Part shown: piece after piece, positions 24,945-34,619 of the stretch | Numbering within the stretch: the stretch's first letter is position 1 | Layout of the letters: each line of letters opens with the position of its first letter | Assembly (NCBI RefSeq): GCF_007991755.1 | Contig: NZ_BJYY01000001.1 | Coordinates: forward strand, 62,001 to 126,000 | From: Cellulomonas aerilata | GTDB taxonomy: Bacteria > Actinomycetota > Actinomycetes > Actinomycetales > Cellulomonadaceae | Direction: 5' to 3' | Length of the DNA stretch: 64,000 nucleotides | Notes under the pieces: model-generated | Database searches by the model: none | What the model saw: the letters and a program-made list of their open reading frames with translations, nothing else | What the model was told of the DNA's origin: nothing | Translations under genes and position numbers: made by a program

Positions 24945-24960
24945 ATGCAAGCGCTTACAT
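24945..24960. promoter_or_regulatory. LacI-family operator upstream of the sugar-import operon
   Basis: The 16-bp site reads ATGTAAGCGCTTGCAT on the minus strand, a near-perfect palindrome with the central CG of LacI/GalR-family operators. It lies between the regulator gene and the binding-protein gene, 67 bases before the latter's start. The adjacent LacI-type protein is the obvious ligand. Confidence 0.85.
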
Positions 24961-25006
24961 CCGGGGGCCGCAAGCCATGACACGGCGCGACCCGGTAACG
25001 ATTCCG

Positions 25007-26026
25007 TCACGCCGTCGCCACGGTGCGGGGCCGCCCGGTGGAGCCGCGCTCGACCAGGGTCGTCGGGTAGACGACGGACGCGGGCGGCGGACCGCCGGCG
25101 ATCATGCCCAGCAGCAGGCTCGCCGCCGCGGCGCCCTGCTCCAGAGCGGGCTGCCGCATGGTGGTGAGCCCGACCAGCTCGCCCAGCTCGTGCCCGTCGA
25201 CGCCGATGACCGACACGTCCTGCGGCACCCGCAGCCCGAGGTCCCGGGCGGCCAGCATGACGCCCATCGCCATCTCGTCGGACGCGGCGAACACCGCCGT
25301 GACGTCGGGGCAGCGCGTCAGCAGCGCGTGCGCGGACTCGCGCCCACCCTGGACGTCGAAGTGACCGTGGACCTCCAGCGCCGGGTCGGGGTCGACCCCG
25401 GCGGCGGCCATCGCCGCGGCCCAGCCCTCGCGGCGGGCGACCGGAGGGGAGAGCGGGCTCACGTCGTCGGGCGAGCCGGTGACGTGACCGATGCGGCGGT
25501 GCCCGAGCCCGAGCAGGTGCTCGGTCGCCTCGCGACCCGTGCCCAGGTCGTCCAGCCGGACGGTCACCCGCCCGTCGACGCCCGTGCCGATGAAGATCAT
25601 CGGGTGGCCCAGCGCGTGCAGGGCGTCGACCTCGACGGCGTGCAGCGGCAGCCCGACCACGAGGATGCCGTCCACCCGCCGGCGGAGCACGTCCGGGTCC
25701 ACCCGGCGCCGCGGCGCGTACCGGGACACCTCGAACGTGTAGAGCAGGGCGTCGAAGCCCTGCGTGCGCAGCGCGCGCTCGGCGCCCTCGATCACGTTGG
25801 AGAAGAACCAGCGGGTGACCCACGGCGTGAGCAGCCCGATCGTGCGGGTGCGCCCCGAGGCCAGCGACGCGGCCGACGGCGAGGCGACGTACCCGAGCAG
25901 GAGGGCGGCCTCCTGCACGCGGCGGCGCGTGGTCTCCGAGACGTTGGGCAGGCCTCGCAGGGCTCGCGAGACCGTCGCCGTGGACACCCCCGCGGCCCGG
26001 GCAACCTCGTCGATGCCATGCGCCAC
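25007..26026 (-). CDS. LacI-family transcriptional regulator of the adjacent sugar importer
   Basis: This 339-residue repressor has an N-terminal helix-turn-helix (GIDEVARAAGVSTATVSRAL), the hinge region, and a periplasmic-binding-protein-like sensor domain with TVRLDDLGTGREATEHLL and VFAASDEMAMGVMLAARDLG. GTG 26026 (MAHGIDEVARAAG) gives the standard family start; the open frame upstream belongs to another gene. It is transcribed in the same direction as the importer, and an operator lies between them. It most likely represses the importer until a sugar inducer binds. Confidence 0.94.
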   Translation of the reverse strand: MAHGIDEVARAAGVSTATVSRALRGLPNVSETTRRRVQEAALLLGYVASPSAASLASGRTRTIGLLTPWVTRWFFSNVIEGAERALRTQGFDALLYTFEVSRYAPRRRVDPDVLRRRVDGILVVGLPLHAVEVDALHALGHPMIFIGTGVDGRVTVRLDDLGTGREATEHLLGLGHRRIGHVTGSPDDVSPLSPPVARREGWAAAMAAAGVDPDPALEVHGHFDVQGGRESAHALLTRCPDVTAVFAASDEMAMGVMLAARDLGLRVPQDVSVIGVDGHELGELVGLTTMRQPALEQGAAAASLLLGMIAGGPPPASVVYPTTLVERGSTGRPRTVATA

Positions 26027-26115
26027 GGTGCGGATCGTGCCACCGGCCGACGGCGGGGGTCCACCGCCGGGCCGGCTGGGACCTGCCGGTTCGTCCGGCC
26101 GGCCCGACCCGGCCG

Positions 26116-27057
26116 TCAGTCCAGGAGGCTGCGCAGGACGGCCACGACGCCGTCGTCCTCGATGGTGCCGGTCACCTCGTCCGCCACCGCACGGACCGAC
26201 TCGGGTGCGTGGCCCATGGCGACCCCGAGCGCCGCCCACTCGAGCATGGCCAGGTCGTTGCGACCGTCGCCGACGGCGACCGTGCGCGACGGCTGGACGT
26301 CCATCGCGCGGCGCAGGTCCTCCAGGGCGCTGGCCTTGGTGACCCCGTGCGGCGCGACGTCCATCCAGGCGGTCCAGCCGATCGCGTAGGTGACGTCCTC
26401 CAGGCCCATGCGGTGCACGAGCCGGTGGAACTCCTCGCTGGTGTGCCCGGGGCTGCGGACGATGAGCCGGGTGACGTGCCGCGACGCGAGGTCGTCCACG
26501 CTCACCACGCTGTGCACGCCGGCCAGCTCGCCCGCGGGGAACGCCGCGTTCATGCGGAACCCGACGCCGACCTCCTCCACCGCGAACAGCGCGTCCGGCA
26601 TGGCGGCGTGCATGAGCCGCAGCGCGGGCCCGGGGTCGAACGTGATGACCTCGGTGGTCGTGCAGCCGCCGGGCTGCCGCGGGTCCAGGCGCGCGGTGAC
26701 GGAGCCGTTGGAGCAGACCACCCACCCCTCGGTGATGCCGAGCTCGTGGGCGACGGGGACCGTCGCGTGCAGGGACCGGCCGGTGGACAGCACCACGTGC
26801 GCCCCGGCCTCCCGGACGGCGGCCACCGCGGCACGGGTCGCGTCGCTGATCCGCTCGTCGTAGGTCATCAGCGTGCCGTCGATGTCCAGGGCGACCAGCA
26901 GGGGCCCGTGGCCGACGAGGCCCGCGCGGCTCAGGGCGTCCTCGCCGACGGCGGCCGGCCGGCGGGCGGGGGCGCCCGCGCCGGCCCCGGCCGCCTGGTC
27001 GCCGCCCGTGGAGCCGCCCGTCGTGCCACCCGTCGTGCCACCCGCCGCCGTGCTCAT
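26116..27057 (-). CDS. HAD-superfamily phosphatase, Cof type
   Basis: This 313-residue hydrolase has a low-complexity Gly/Thr/Ala-rich N-terminus of about 50 residues, then motif [14 protein letters not shown] (nucleophile and acid aspartates), motif II LSTGRS, a large C2b cap, and motifs III/IV in [11 protein letters not shown] and [15 protein letters not shown]. Cof enzymes dephosphorylate sugar phosphates or cofactors. It overlaps serS by 4 bp (ATGA), so it is cotranscribed behind serS. The N-terminal extension may be shorter if a later start is used. Confidence 0.9.
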   Translation of the reverse strand: MSTAAGGTTGGTTGGSTGGDQAAGAGAGAPARRPAAVGEDALSRAGLVGHGPLLVALDIDGTLMTYDERISDATRAAVAAVREAGAHVVLSTGRSLHATVPVAHELGITEGWVVCSNGSVTARLDPRQPGGCTTTEVITFDPGPALRLMHAAMPDALFAVEEVGVGFRMNAAFPAGELAGVHSVVSVDDLASRHVTRLIVRSPGHTSEEFHRLVHRMGLEDVTYAIGWTAWMDVAPHGVTKASALEDLRRAMDVQPSRTVAVGDGRNDLAMLEWAALGVAMGHAPESVRAVADEVTGTIEDDGVVAVLRSLLD

Positions 27058-28331
27058 CGCGTCACCGGCTCCAGGACCTCGAGGCCGCCGAGGTAGCCGC
27101 GCAGGCCCTCGGGGACCCGCACGGAGCCGTCCGGCAGCTGGTGGTTCTCCAGGATCGCGACGATCCAGCGGGTCGTGGCGAGCGTGCCGTTGAGGGTCGC
27201 CACCGGGCGGGTCTCCCCGGTGGCGGTCCGCTCGCGGATGCCGAGCCGGCGGGCCTGGAACGTCGTGCAGTTGGAGGTGGAGGTGAGCTCCAGGAACCGC
27301 TGCTGGGTGGGCAGCCAGGCCTCGCAGTCGAACTTGCGGGCCGCGCTGCTGCCCAGGTCGCCCGCCGCGGTGTCGATCACCCGGTAGGGCAGCTCGGCCC
27401 GCTGCAGCATGGCCTCCTCCCAGCCGAGCAGGCGCTCGTGCTCGGAGGCTGCTTCCTCAGCCGGGCAGAAGCTGAACATCTCCACCTTGTGGAACTGGTG
27501 CACGCGGATGATCCCGCGGGTGTCCTTGCCGTACGAGCCGGCCTCGCGCCGGTAGCAGGCCGACCACCCGGCGTACCGGCGCGGCCCGCCGGACAGGTCG
27601 AGGATCTCGTCGGCGTGGTACCCGGCCAGGGCCACCTCGCTGGTCCCGGTGAGGTACAGGTCGTCCGCCTCGAGCCGGTAGACCTCGTCGGCGTGCGCCC
27701 CGAGGAAGCCGGTCCCCGCCATGACCTCGGGCTTGACCAGGGTCGGCGTGATCATCGGCGTGAAGCCGGCCGCGAGCGCCTGGTCGACCGCCGCGTTCAG
27801 CAGCGCGAGCTCGAGCCGGGCGCCGATCCCGGTGAGGAAGTAGAAGCGCGAGCCGGACACCTTCGCGCCGCGCTCGGTGTCGATCGCCCCGAGCAGCTCG
27901 CCGAGCTCCAGGTGGTCGCGCGGGGTGAAGCCCTCCGCGGCGAAGTCGCGGCGGGTGCCCTCCTCACGCAGGACGACGTAGTCGTCCTCGCCACCCGCGG
28001 GGACGCCGTCGGCCACGACGTTCGCGATCCGCCGCGCCGTGTCGGTGAGCGCGGCCTCGGCGGTGGCGGCGTCGGCCTGGCGCGCCTTGACGTCCTGCGC
28101 GAGCTGCTTGGTGCGCGCGAGCAGCTCCGCCTTCTCGGTGCCCTGGGCGGACGCCACCCGCTTGCCCAGCGCCTTCTGCTCCGCGCGCAGCTGCTCGAAG
28201 TCCGTCAGCGCGGACCGGCGGCGCGTGTCGGCGTCCAGGACGGCGTCGACCAGGGACGGGTCGTCACCGCGCGCACGCTGGCTGGCACGGACGAGGTCGG
28301 GGTTCTCGCGGAGCTCGCGCAGGTCGATCAC
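27054..28331 (-). CDS. serS: Serine--tRNA ligase
   Basis: SerS charges tRNA-Ser and tRNA-Sec with serine. This 425-residue protein has the N-terminal antiparallel coiled-coil arm (about residues 30-100) that reads the long variable arm of tRNA-Ser, and the class II catalytic core with [34 protein letters not shown] (motif 2) and [17 protein letters not shown] (motif 3 with the ATP-binding Arg). GTG 28331 starts the conserved [15 protein letters not shown]. It is first in its operon with the HAD phosphatase downstream. The long open frame upstream of the GTG is antisense to the divergent kinase gene. Confidence 0.98.
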   Translation of the reverse strand: MIDLRELRENPDLVRASQRARGDDPSLVDAVLDADTRRRSALTDFEQLRAEQKALGKRVASAQGTEKAELLARTKQLAQDVKARQADAATAEAALTDTARRIANVVADGVPAGGEDDYVVLREEGTRRDFAAEGFTPRDHLELGELLGAIDTERGAKVSGSRFYFLTGIGARLELALLNAAVDQALAAGFTPMITPTLVKPEVMAGTGFLGAHADEVYRLEADDLYLTGTSEVALAGYHADEILDLSGGPRRYAGWSACYRREAGSYGKDTRGIIRVHQFHKVEMFSFCPAEEAASEHERLLGWEEAMLQRAELPYRVIDTAAGDLGSSAARKFDCEAWLPTQQRFLELTSTSNCTTFQARRLGIRERTATGETRPVATLNGTLATTRWIVAILENHQLPDGSVRVPEGLRGYLGGLEVLEPVTR

Positions 28332-28402
28332 CCCCCGAGGGTAACGATCCCGGCCGGGGGGCACGCGCCCCGGACCTCGTCGGACCGGTGCCCGGCTCTG
28401 GT

Positions 28403-28457
28403 GGCAGGCAGGCGGCAGGCAGGCGGCAGACAGGCGGCAGGCAGGCGGCAGGCAGGC
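28403..28457. repeat. Five 11-bp tandem repeats in the serS/diacylglycerol-kinase gap
   Basis: Five consecutive copies of GGCAGGCAGGC (the third with one change) are followed by degenerate copies to about 28492. The array lies in the 249-base divergent gap, 120 bases before the kinase start. Copy number of such arrays tends to vary between strains. Confidence 0.8.
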
Positions 28458-28580
28458 GGCGGGCGAGCGGGCGGCAGGCAGGTGGCGGGCACGGGCGGGG
28501 CCCGTGGGGCTGCTGTGACGCCGCTCTCGCCGGGGACCGCCGCCCGACACCTCGCCGGGTTGTTCCGTACGGTGTCCGCC

Positions 28581-29798
28581 ATGGTGTGGTCGGAGTGGCT
28601 CAGCGTCGTCGCCGTGCTCCTGGCGACCACCGCCGTGGCCCTCTCGGTCGTCGCACTGCGCCGGACCCGCCCTGCGCGCCGGATCCCCGCCGTCCCGGTC
28701 GTCGCCGTCGAGCCGCCCGCCACCGCCACCGAGCCGCTGCCCTCGACGCACGCGACCCAGATCGCGTTCGTGTGCAACCCCAGCAAGCCGGGCGCCGCCG
28801 AGCTGCGCGACGCGGCGATCCAGGCCTGCGCGTCGCGCTACATGCCCGAGCCGATGTGGTTCGAGACCACGGTCGACGACCCGGGCGTCGGGCAGGCCCG
28901 CGAGGCCGTGCGACGCGGGGCGACGACGGTCGTGGCGGTCGGCGGCGACGGGACCGTGCGCGCCGTCGCCGAGGCGCTGGCCGGCAGCGACGTCTCCATG
29001 GGCCTCGTCCCGCTGGGGACGGGGAACCTGCTGGCCCGCAACCTCGACCTGCCGCTGACCGACATCGACGCCCTGCTGCGGATCGCGATCACCGGACCGG
29101 CCCGCGCGATCGACGTCGGCTGGCTGCGGGTGGAGCGTTACGAGGACACGGTCTCGGACGACATCGCGGAGGCCGCCGACGACGTGCCGGGCGCGTCCGG
29201 CGGCCGGGTCGGGGCCGCACCCTCGCGCGGGGCGGGTGCGCCGACGCGCGACCACATCTTCCTGGTCATCGCCGGCCTCGGGTTCGACGCCGCGGTCATG
29301 GGCGACACCGACGAGGACCTCAAGGCGAAGGTGGGCTGGATCGCGTACTGGTTCGCCGGGTTCCGGCACCTCAACGGGCGCCGCATGAGGCTGCGGGTCG
29401 CGGTCGACGGCGGCCCGGCGCAGCCGGTGCGGCTGCGGAGCCTGCTGGTCGGCAACTGCGGCAAGCTCCCCGGCGGCATCACACTGCTGCCCGACGCCGT
29501 GATCGACGACGGCGTCCTGGACCTCGCGGCGATCGACACGCGCGGCGGGATCGCCGGCTGGACGCAGCTCGTCGGCGAGGTCGCGCTGCAGGGCATCGGC
29601 CTGCGCAACGACCTGCCGGGCAAGATCGGCCGGATCGACCACTCCCGCTGCCGGACGGTCCGGGTCGTCGCCGACGGCGTGGAGCAGATCCAGGTCGACG
29701 GCGACAACATCGGCCAGGCGTTCGAGGTCAGCGCGCGCGTGGATCCCGGCGCGCTCCAGGTGCGCTCGGCGACCGTCCCGGCGACCGCGGCAGCCTGA
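28581..29798 (+). CDS. Diacylglycerol kinase family (DagK/LCB5-like) lipid kinase
   Basis: This 405-residue protein has an N-terminal membrane helix ([20 protein letters not shown]) and a DAGK catalytic domain starting near residue 55 with [11 protein letters not shown], the nucleotide motif [19 protein letters not shown], and [14 protein letters not shown]. The C-terminal beta domain ends with DGDNIG-like lipid-kinase elements. It phosphorylates a lipid head group using ATP; the exact lipid (diacylglycerol or another) is not determined. ATG 28581 is chosen because the upstream part of the frame is repeat DNA. An insertion of about 30 residues rich in Gly/Ala lies near residues 200-230. Confidence 0.9.
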   Translation: MVWSEWLSVVAVLLATTAVALSVVALRRTRPARRIPAVPVVAVEPPATATEPLPSTHATQIAFVCNPSKPGAAELRDAAIQACASRYMPEPMWFETTVDDPGVGQAREAVRRGATTVVAVGGDGTVRAVAEALAGSDVSMGLVPLGTGNLLARNLDLPLTDIDALLRIAITGPARAIDVGWLRVERYEDTVSDDIAEAADDVPGASGGRVGAAPSRGAGAPTRDHIFLVIAGLGFDAAVMGDTDEDLKAKVGWIAYWFAGFRHLNGRRMRLRVAVDGGPAQPVRLRSLLVGNCGKLPGGITLLPDAVIDDGVLDLAAIDTRGGIAGWTQLVGEVALQGIGLRNDLPGKIGRIDHSRCRTVRVVADGVEQIQVDGDNIGQAFEVSARVDPGALQVRSATVPATAAA

Positions 29799-29894
29799 CC
29801 CGACGTCGGGCGGGGCCGCGCCCCGCTCGCCCGACCTGCCCCGCCCCCGGGCACCTCCGCCCGCCCGGGCGCGGGGTCACCGGCCGGCGTCGCG

Positions 29895-30857
29895 TCAGTG
29901 CGCGCGCCCCTCCCGCAGGGCGCTGACCCAGTCGCGGGCACCGGCGAAGTCGGCGTCGGCGGTGCCCGGACGCACGTCCGCCGCCGTGCCGTCGGCCCGC
30001 GGGTACGACCCCAGGAACCGCACGTGCGGGCAGACCCGGTGCAGACCCATCAGCGCCTCCGCGACCCGCTCCTCGGCGATGTGCCCCTCGGCGTCGATGG
30101 AGAACGAGTACCGGCCCAGCAGGTCCCCGATGGGCCGGGACTCGATCCGGGACAGGTTCACGCCGCGCGCGGCGAACTGCTCGAGCATCTCCAGCAGCGC
30201 CCCGGCGTCGTTGCTCGGCAGGTGCACGACCAGCGACGTCTTGTCCGACCCGGTCGGCGCCGGCACCTGGCCCGGGCGCCCGACGACGACGAACCGGGTC
30301 ACCGCGCGCTCGTTGTCGGCGACGTGCTCGGCGAGCACCTCCAGGCCGTAGAGCTCGGCGGTCAGCGGGGCGACGAGCGCGGCGTCGAAGCCGGGCTCCA
30401 GGTGCGACCCCGAGCCGCCGCCGGCCAGCAGCGCACCGGCCGCCGCGGTCGACGTGGCCGGCACGTGCACCGCGCGGGGCAGGTTCGCGTTGATCCAGCG
30501 CCGGCACTGCGCCCACGCGTGCGGGTGCGTGGAGATCCGGGTGACGTCCGTCAGGCGGGTGCCGGGACGTCCGGCGAGCACGAACGTGATCGGGACCAGG
30601 ACCTCGCGCAGCAGCACCAGCGACAGCCCGGTGGCGAGCGTGTCCAGGGTGGCGGTCACCCCGCCCTCTACCGAGTTCTCGATCGGGACGACGGCGAAGT
30701 CGGCCCGCTCGGCGCGCACCGACTCCAGGGCGGACACGACGTCGATCTGCGGCAGGTACTGCGCGTCGCCGGGTGCGGCGACCTGGCGCAGCGCCGCCTC
30801 CGTGAACGTCCCGGCGGGGCCCAGGTAGGCGTAGCGGGGCGGTGGGGTCGCGGACAC
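29895..30857 (-). CDS. pheA: Prephenate dehydratase
   Basis: PheA converts prephenate to phenylpyruvate in phenylalanine synthesis. The 320 residues begin with the catalytic domain (YAYLGPAGTFTEAAL, VVPIENSVEGGVTATLD, and the TRF motif in RAVTRFVVVG near 197). A C-terminal ACT domain follows (LVVHLPSNDAGALLEMLEQF, then NLSRIESRPIG), which binds phenylalanine for feedback inhibition. It starts with GTG on the minus strand. An extra loop of Gly/Ser residues near 148 is not in the shortest homologues. It is the only gene in its transcript. Confidence 0.96.
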   Translation of the reverse strand: MSATPPPRYAYLGPAGTFTEAALRQVAAPGDAQYLPQIDVVSALESVRAERADFAVVPIENSVEGGVTATLDTLATGLSLVLLREVLVPITFVLAGRPGTRLTDVTRISTHPHAWAQCRRWINANLPRAVHVPATSTAAAGALLAGGGSGSHLEPGFDAALVAPLTAELYGLEVLAEHVADNERAVTRFVVVGRPGQVPAPTGSDKTSLVVHLPSNDAGALLEMLEQFAARGVNLSRIESRPIGDLLGRYSFSIDAEGHIAEERVAEALMGLHRVCPHVRFLGSYPRADGTAADVRPGTADADFAGARDWVSALREGRAH

Positions 30858-30983
30858 TGCGGGTGCTCCTTCGCCGGGGGTGCGCGGGACGCACTGAGGG
30901 GCCGCGGCCGGGGACGGCGCGAGGCGGCCCCGAGCCTAGTGCGCCACCGCCGGGGCCCCGTGGGGCGCCCGTACGCTGGTGGG

Positions 30984-33551
30984 ATGCCTGGTCGGTCGCT
31001 GCTCACCCGTGCGCTGCGCGCCGGACCGGCGCGGGTCGGCGTGCGGGCCAGGGTGCGGGACCTGGTGCGCACGGCGGCGCTCGCCGCTGCCCTCGCCGTG
31101 GTGCCGGCAGCGGGGTCGGCGACGGCCGCCGGGGCCGCCGGACCGGCACCGGGTGACGCCGCCTCGGTGGAGGCGGCAGGCCCCGGCCGTGCGGTGACCG
31201 TGGCCGAGCCGGACGAGCGCCGCGTCGTCGTCGTCGGGGTCACCGGGCTGCGCTGGGACGACGTCGGCGCGCTGACGACCCCGGCGCTGTGGGGGCTGGC
31301 GCAGGACGGGACGGTCGGCACGGTCGCGGCCCGCAGCATCCGCTCGTCGGCGTGCCCGGCCGACGGCTGGCTCGCGCTGTCCGCGGGCGCCCGGTCGGCG
31401 GACCTGCCGGGCGAGGCGCCCGGCGAGTGCCGTCGGCTGCGGCTGCCCCCGGTCGGCGAGCCGGTGCCCGGCTGGGCCGACTACCTGCAGTCCGCCGACG
31501 AGGAGGACTTCGACGCCCGGCCGGGTGTGCTCGGGCAGGCGGTGCGGGACGCCGGCGTGACCGCGACCGGGTTCGGCGGCGGGGCGGCGATCGCCCTGGC
31601 CGGACCGGACGGGCTGCCCGTGGGGGACCTCGCCCCCCTGCCGGGCGCCGGGACGCTCGGGGACCGGGTCGGCGAGGCCCTGACGACGTCCGAGCTTGTC
31701 GTGCTCGACGCCGGTGCGGTCCGCGACCCCGGGCACGCCCTGGTCGACCGTGCGGCGTCCGGGATCGACGAGGACGGCGACGGTCTGCCGGACCCGGACG
31801 CCGAGCCGGTCCCCGAACCGCCCGCCGGCGAGGAGGCGGACCTCACCGCACCGGACGCGGTCACCGAGCCGAGCCGCCTGGACCAGGTCCGCGCGGTCGA
31901 CGCCCACCTCGGGGCGGTCCTGGCCGCCGTGGCGGCCGCCGACCACGACACGACCGTCGTGGTCGCCTCCCTGGCCGACTCCGGCCCGTCCCCGCACCTG
32001 CAGCTCGCCGCGGCGCTCGGCCCCGGCGCGACGCAGGACGCCGCGCCGTTCGCCGGCGGCCTGCTCTCCTCGCGCTCGACCCGGCAGCCCGGGTTCGTCA
32101 TGACCACCGACCTGGCCCCGACGGTCCTCACGGCGCTGGGTGCCCGGGACCGCGCGCCCGAGGGTGCGCTCGTCGGCTCACCGGTCTCGCTCGTCCCCGG
32201 GCCGGCGACCGCGGACGGGCGGGTCGCGGCGATGGTGGACGAGGACCGGCACGCGTGGGCGGTGCGCCCCCTCGTCGGGCCCTTCTTCGGCGTGCTCATC
32301 CTGGCCAACCTCGTGCTGTACGCCCTGGTGACCCTCGGCCTCAACGGTGCGGTGCTGGAGAGCCTGGGCAGCGGGCTGAACCGCGTGCTCCCGGGACGGC
32401 CGGGCCGCGGGGTCGCCGGCGCCCTGCGCAGCCGGCCGGGGCCCATGCTGTCCGGCCTGCGGGTGGCCGGTGTGGCGGTCGCCTCCGTGCCGGTGTCCAC
32501 GTTCCTGGCCAACCTGGTGCCCTGGTGGCGCGCGCAGCCGCCGTCGACCGTGCTCGCCGCGCTGGTGGTGGCGTGGGTGGCCGCGGTCACCGGCCTGGCC
32601 CTGCTGCCGCGGTGGAAGCGCTGGCTGCTCGGGCCGCTCGGCGTCGTCGCCGCGGTCACCGCGGTGGTCGTCGCGGCCGACGTCGTCACCGGCGGGCGCC
32701 TGCAGATCTCCTCGCTCATGGGCGTCCAGCCGCTGGTCGGCGCGCGCTTCTACGGGTTCAACAACCAGGCGTTCGCCCTGTTCGCAGCCACCACCGTGCT
32801 GCTCGCGGCCGCACTGGCCAACCCGCTCGTGCAGCGGGGCCGACGGCGCCAGGCGGCGGCACTGGTCGCGGTCGTGGGCGTGGTCGCCACCGTGCTGGAC
32901 GGCATGCCGGGCCTGGGCAGCGACTTCGGTGGCCCGCCCGCACTCGTCCCCGGCTTCGCGGTCCTGGCGCTGCTGGCCGCCGGGGTGCGGATCGGCTGGG
33001 CCAAGGCGCTGGCGGTCCTCGTGGCGGGGGCCGTGGTGGTGACCGGGTTCGCCGTCGTCGACTGGACCCGTCCCCCGGACTCCCGCACCCACCTGGGCCG
33101 GTTCGTGCAGACCGTGCTGGACGGCGGGCTGTGGCCGGTGCTGACGCGCAAGGCGGCGCAGAACCTGGAGATCCTGTTCGGGAACGGGCTGACCCTTCTC
33201 GCCATCGCCGGCATCGCGCTCGTGGTGCTGGTGCTGGGCCGGCCGCTGCGGACGGCCGCGAGCGCACCCGACGGCGGCCCGTTCGGCTGGCTGTCGGCGG
33301 GCGCCCCGCTGACGCGGCTGGGGACGGACGCGCCCATGCTGCGGCCCGGTCTGATCGCCCTCGCCGTCACGCTCGGGATCGGGTTCGCCCTGAACGACTC
33401 CGGCGTCGTCATCCCGGCCGTCGGGATCTCGGTGGCCGTCCCGCTGCTGGCCGCCGCGTGCGCGGGATGGATGCTGTCGGTCCGCCCCGACCCGGCCCGC
33501 ACGCCGGCGCCCGTGACGCCGGAGCGCTCCCCGGCGCCGCCGGCGCGCTGA
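30984..33551 (+). CDS. Large polytopic membrane protein with alkaline-phosphatase-like N-terminal domain
   Basis: This 855-residue protein has a signal-like N-terminal helix, then an extracytoplasmic domain (about residues 70-400) that begins VVVVGVTGLRWDDVG and includes VVVASLADSGPSPHLQLAA and TTDLAPTVLTALGA, a pattern resembling the alkaline phosphatase/sulfatase superfamily. The C-terminal half has about ten transmembrane helices. Similar proteins occur widely in actinobacteria without a known role. ATG 30984 is the first start in the divergent gap after pheA. An acidic low-complexity stretch lies near residues 265-295. The enzymatic reading is inference from pattern only. Confidence 0.82.
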   Translation: MPGRSLLTRALRAGPARVGVRARVRDLVRTAALAAALAVVPAAGSATAAGAAGPAPGDAASVEAAGPGRAVTVAEPDERRVVVVGVTGLRWDDVGALTTPALWGLAQDGTVGTVAARSIRSSACPADGWLALSAGARSADLPGEAPGECRRLRLPPVGEPVPGWADYLQSADEEDFDARPGVLGQAVRDAGVTATGFGGGAAIALAGPDGLPVGDLAPLPGAGTLGDRVGEALTTSELVVLDAGAVRDPGHALVDRAASGIDEDGDGLPDPDAEPVPEPPAGEEADLTAPDAVTEPSRLDQVRAVDAHLGAVLAAVAAADHDTTVVVASLADSGPSPHLQLAAALGPGATQDAAPFAGGLLSSRSTRQPGFVMTTDLAPTVLTALGARDRAPEGALVGSPVSLVPGPATADGRVAAMVDEDRHAWAVRPLVGPFFGVLILANLVLYALVTLGLNGAVLESLGSGLNRVLPGRPGRGVAGALRSRPGPMLSGLRVAGVAVASVPVSTFLANLVPWWRAQPPSTVLAALVVAWVAAVTGLALLPRWKRWLLGPLGVVAAVTAVVVAADVVTGGRLQISSLMGVQPLVGARFYGFNNQAFALFAATTVLLAAALANPLVQRGRRRQAAALVAVVGVVATVLDGMPGLGSDFGGPPALVPGFAVLALLAAGVRIGWAKALAVLVAGAVVVTGFAVVDWTRPPDSRTHLGRFVQTVLDGGLWPVLTRKAAQNLEILFGNGLTLLAIAGIALVVLVLGRPLRTAASAPDGGPFGWLSAGAPLTRLGTDAPMLRPGLIALAVTLGIGFALNDSGVVIPAVGISVAVPLLAAACAGWMLSVRPDPARTPAPVTPERSPAPPAR

Positions 33552-33580
33552 CCGCGGGCTGACCGCGGGCCGACCGCGGG
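33548..33580. repeat. Three 11-bp tandem repeats spanning a stop codon
   Basis: Units of CTGACCGCGGG occur twice exactly and once with a single change. The first unit contains the TGA stop of the membrane-protein gene. Repeat growth here would add sequence after, not before, the stop. Confidence 0.7.
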
Positions 33581-33647
33581 CTTGACCGGCGGGCAGCGGC
33601 GCCTGGTCCCCCGCGCTGCCGGGAACCGCCGTGCGGGCGACCCCGGA

Positions 33648-34562
33648 CTACCGGTGCGAGCGCGGTCCCGGCGCCGGCAGCACCTTGTCCCTCGCGCCGC
33701 CGACCGCGGACCGCACCCGGCGGCTGCTGACGGCGAGCATGACGTCGCGGTACTGGGCGGCCCGGTGCAGCTGCCCGCGCAGGTCCGTCCCGGACGGGCG
33801 GTGCCGCAGGTCGCAGGGCACCTCGACCGCGACGAACCCCTTGCGCAGCAGGTCGATGGTCATCCCCGTCTCCACGCCCCAGCCGCGTGCCAGCGGGGTC
33901 GCCGCCTCGAACGCCTCGCGGGTCAGGCAGCGCATCCCGGACAGCGGCTGCGTCGGGGTCCACCCGGTCGCCTGCTGGATGGCGCGCCGTGCGGCGCCGA
34001 CCACGAACCCGCGGCCGCCCGCGCCCGGCTGCGGCGGCAGCAGGGCGATCGACACGTCCGCATGCTTCTCGAACACCGGCGGCACCAGCGGCGCGGTGTT
34101 CACCGCGGTCTCCCCCAGGTCCCCGTCGATGAACAGCAGCAGCCGGGGAGGGCGGTCGGCGACGTCCCGCATGGCGACGATCGCGGCCCCGGTCTCCATC
34201 GCGGCGGCCTTGCCGCGGTTGTGCGAGTGCCGCACGACGACGGCCCCGGCCTCCCGCGCGACGTGCTGGGTGTTGTCGGCGCTGCCGTCGTCCACGACCA
34301 GCACGAGGTCGACGTACGGGATGGCGCGGGCGGCCCGGACGGTGGCGGCGATCCGTCGCGACTCGTCCTTGGCCGGGACGATCACCGCGACCCGCTGGCG
34401 GGTGCGGCCCGGGGAGGACCGGGGGGACCGGGTCGAGGGGACCGGGGGCCGGGCGCCGTCCGTGGTGCGCGGGGTCGGCGCGGTCGGGTCCGGCGAGGTC
34501 GGGACCGGTGCGGCCTCGGGCGCCACCTCCTGCCCGGCAGGCTGCCCCGTCCGCTCCGACAT
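33648..34562 (-). CDS. Glycosyltransferase family 2
   Basis: This 304-residue transferase has a proline-rich N-terminal region of about 55 residues, then a GT-A fold with [20 protein letters not shown] (nucleotide-sugar site), [15 protein letters not shown], and the DXD-like LFIDGDLGE for metal binding. The [12 protein letters not shown] segment is typical for the family. There is no transmembrane helix, so it is cytosolic or peripheral. It resembles glucosyl-3-phosphoglycerate-synthase-like GT2 enzymes, but the donor and acceptor are not certain. ATG 34562 is preferred over an upstream GTG seven codons earlier. Confidence 0.85.
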   Translation of the reverse strand: MSERTGQPAGQEVAPEAAPVPTSPDPTAPTPRTTDGARPPVPSTRSPRSSPGRTRQRVAVIVPAKDESRRIAATVRAARAIPYVDLVLVVDDGSADNTQHVAREAGAVVVRHSHNRGKAAAMETGAAIVAMRDVADRPPRLLLFIDGDLGETAVNTAPLVPPVFEKHADVSIALLPPQPGAGGRGFVVGAARRAIQQATGWTPTQPLSGMRCLTREAFEAATPLARGWGVETGMTIDLLRKGFVAVEVPCDLRHRPSGTDLRGQLHRAAQYRDVMLAVSSRRVRSAVGGARDKVLPAPGPRSHR

Positions 34563-34619
34563 CACGGCGACCACCCTAACCACGCCGGTCGGCCGCCGCA
34601 GGGCCGCCGGCCGGCGGCG

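Noticed and set aside
28403-28492. Possible CRISPR array from regularly repeated GGCAGGCAGGC
   Set aside because: The units are 11 bp, directly adjacent, with no spacers and no cas genes nearby; it is a minisatellite.
31289-33562. Open frame of 757 codons inside the large membrane-protein gene
   Set aside because: It is a shifted-frame shadow rich in Arg, Gly, Pro and Ala; the other frame has hydrophobic helices and a start at the divergent gap.
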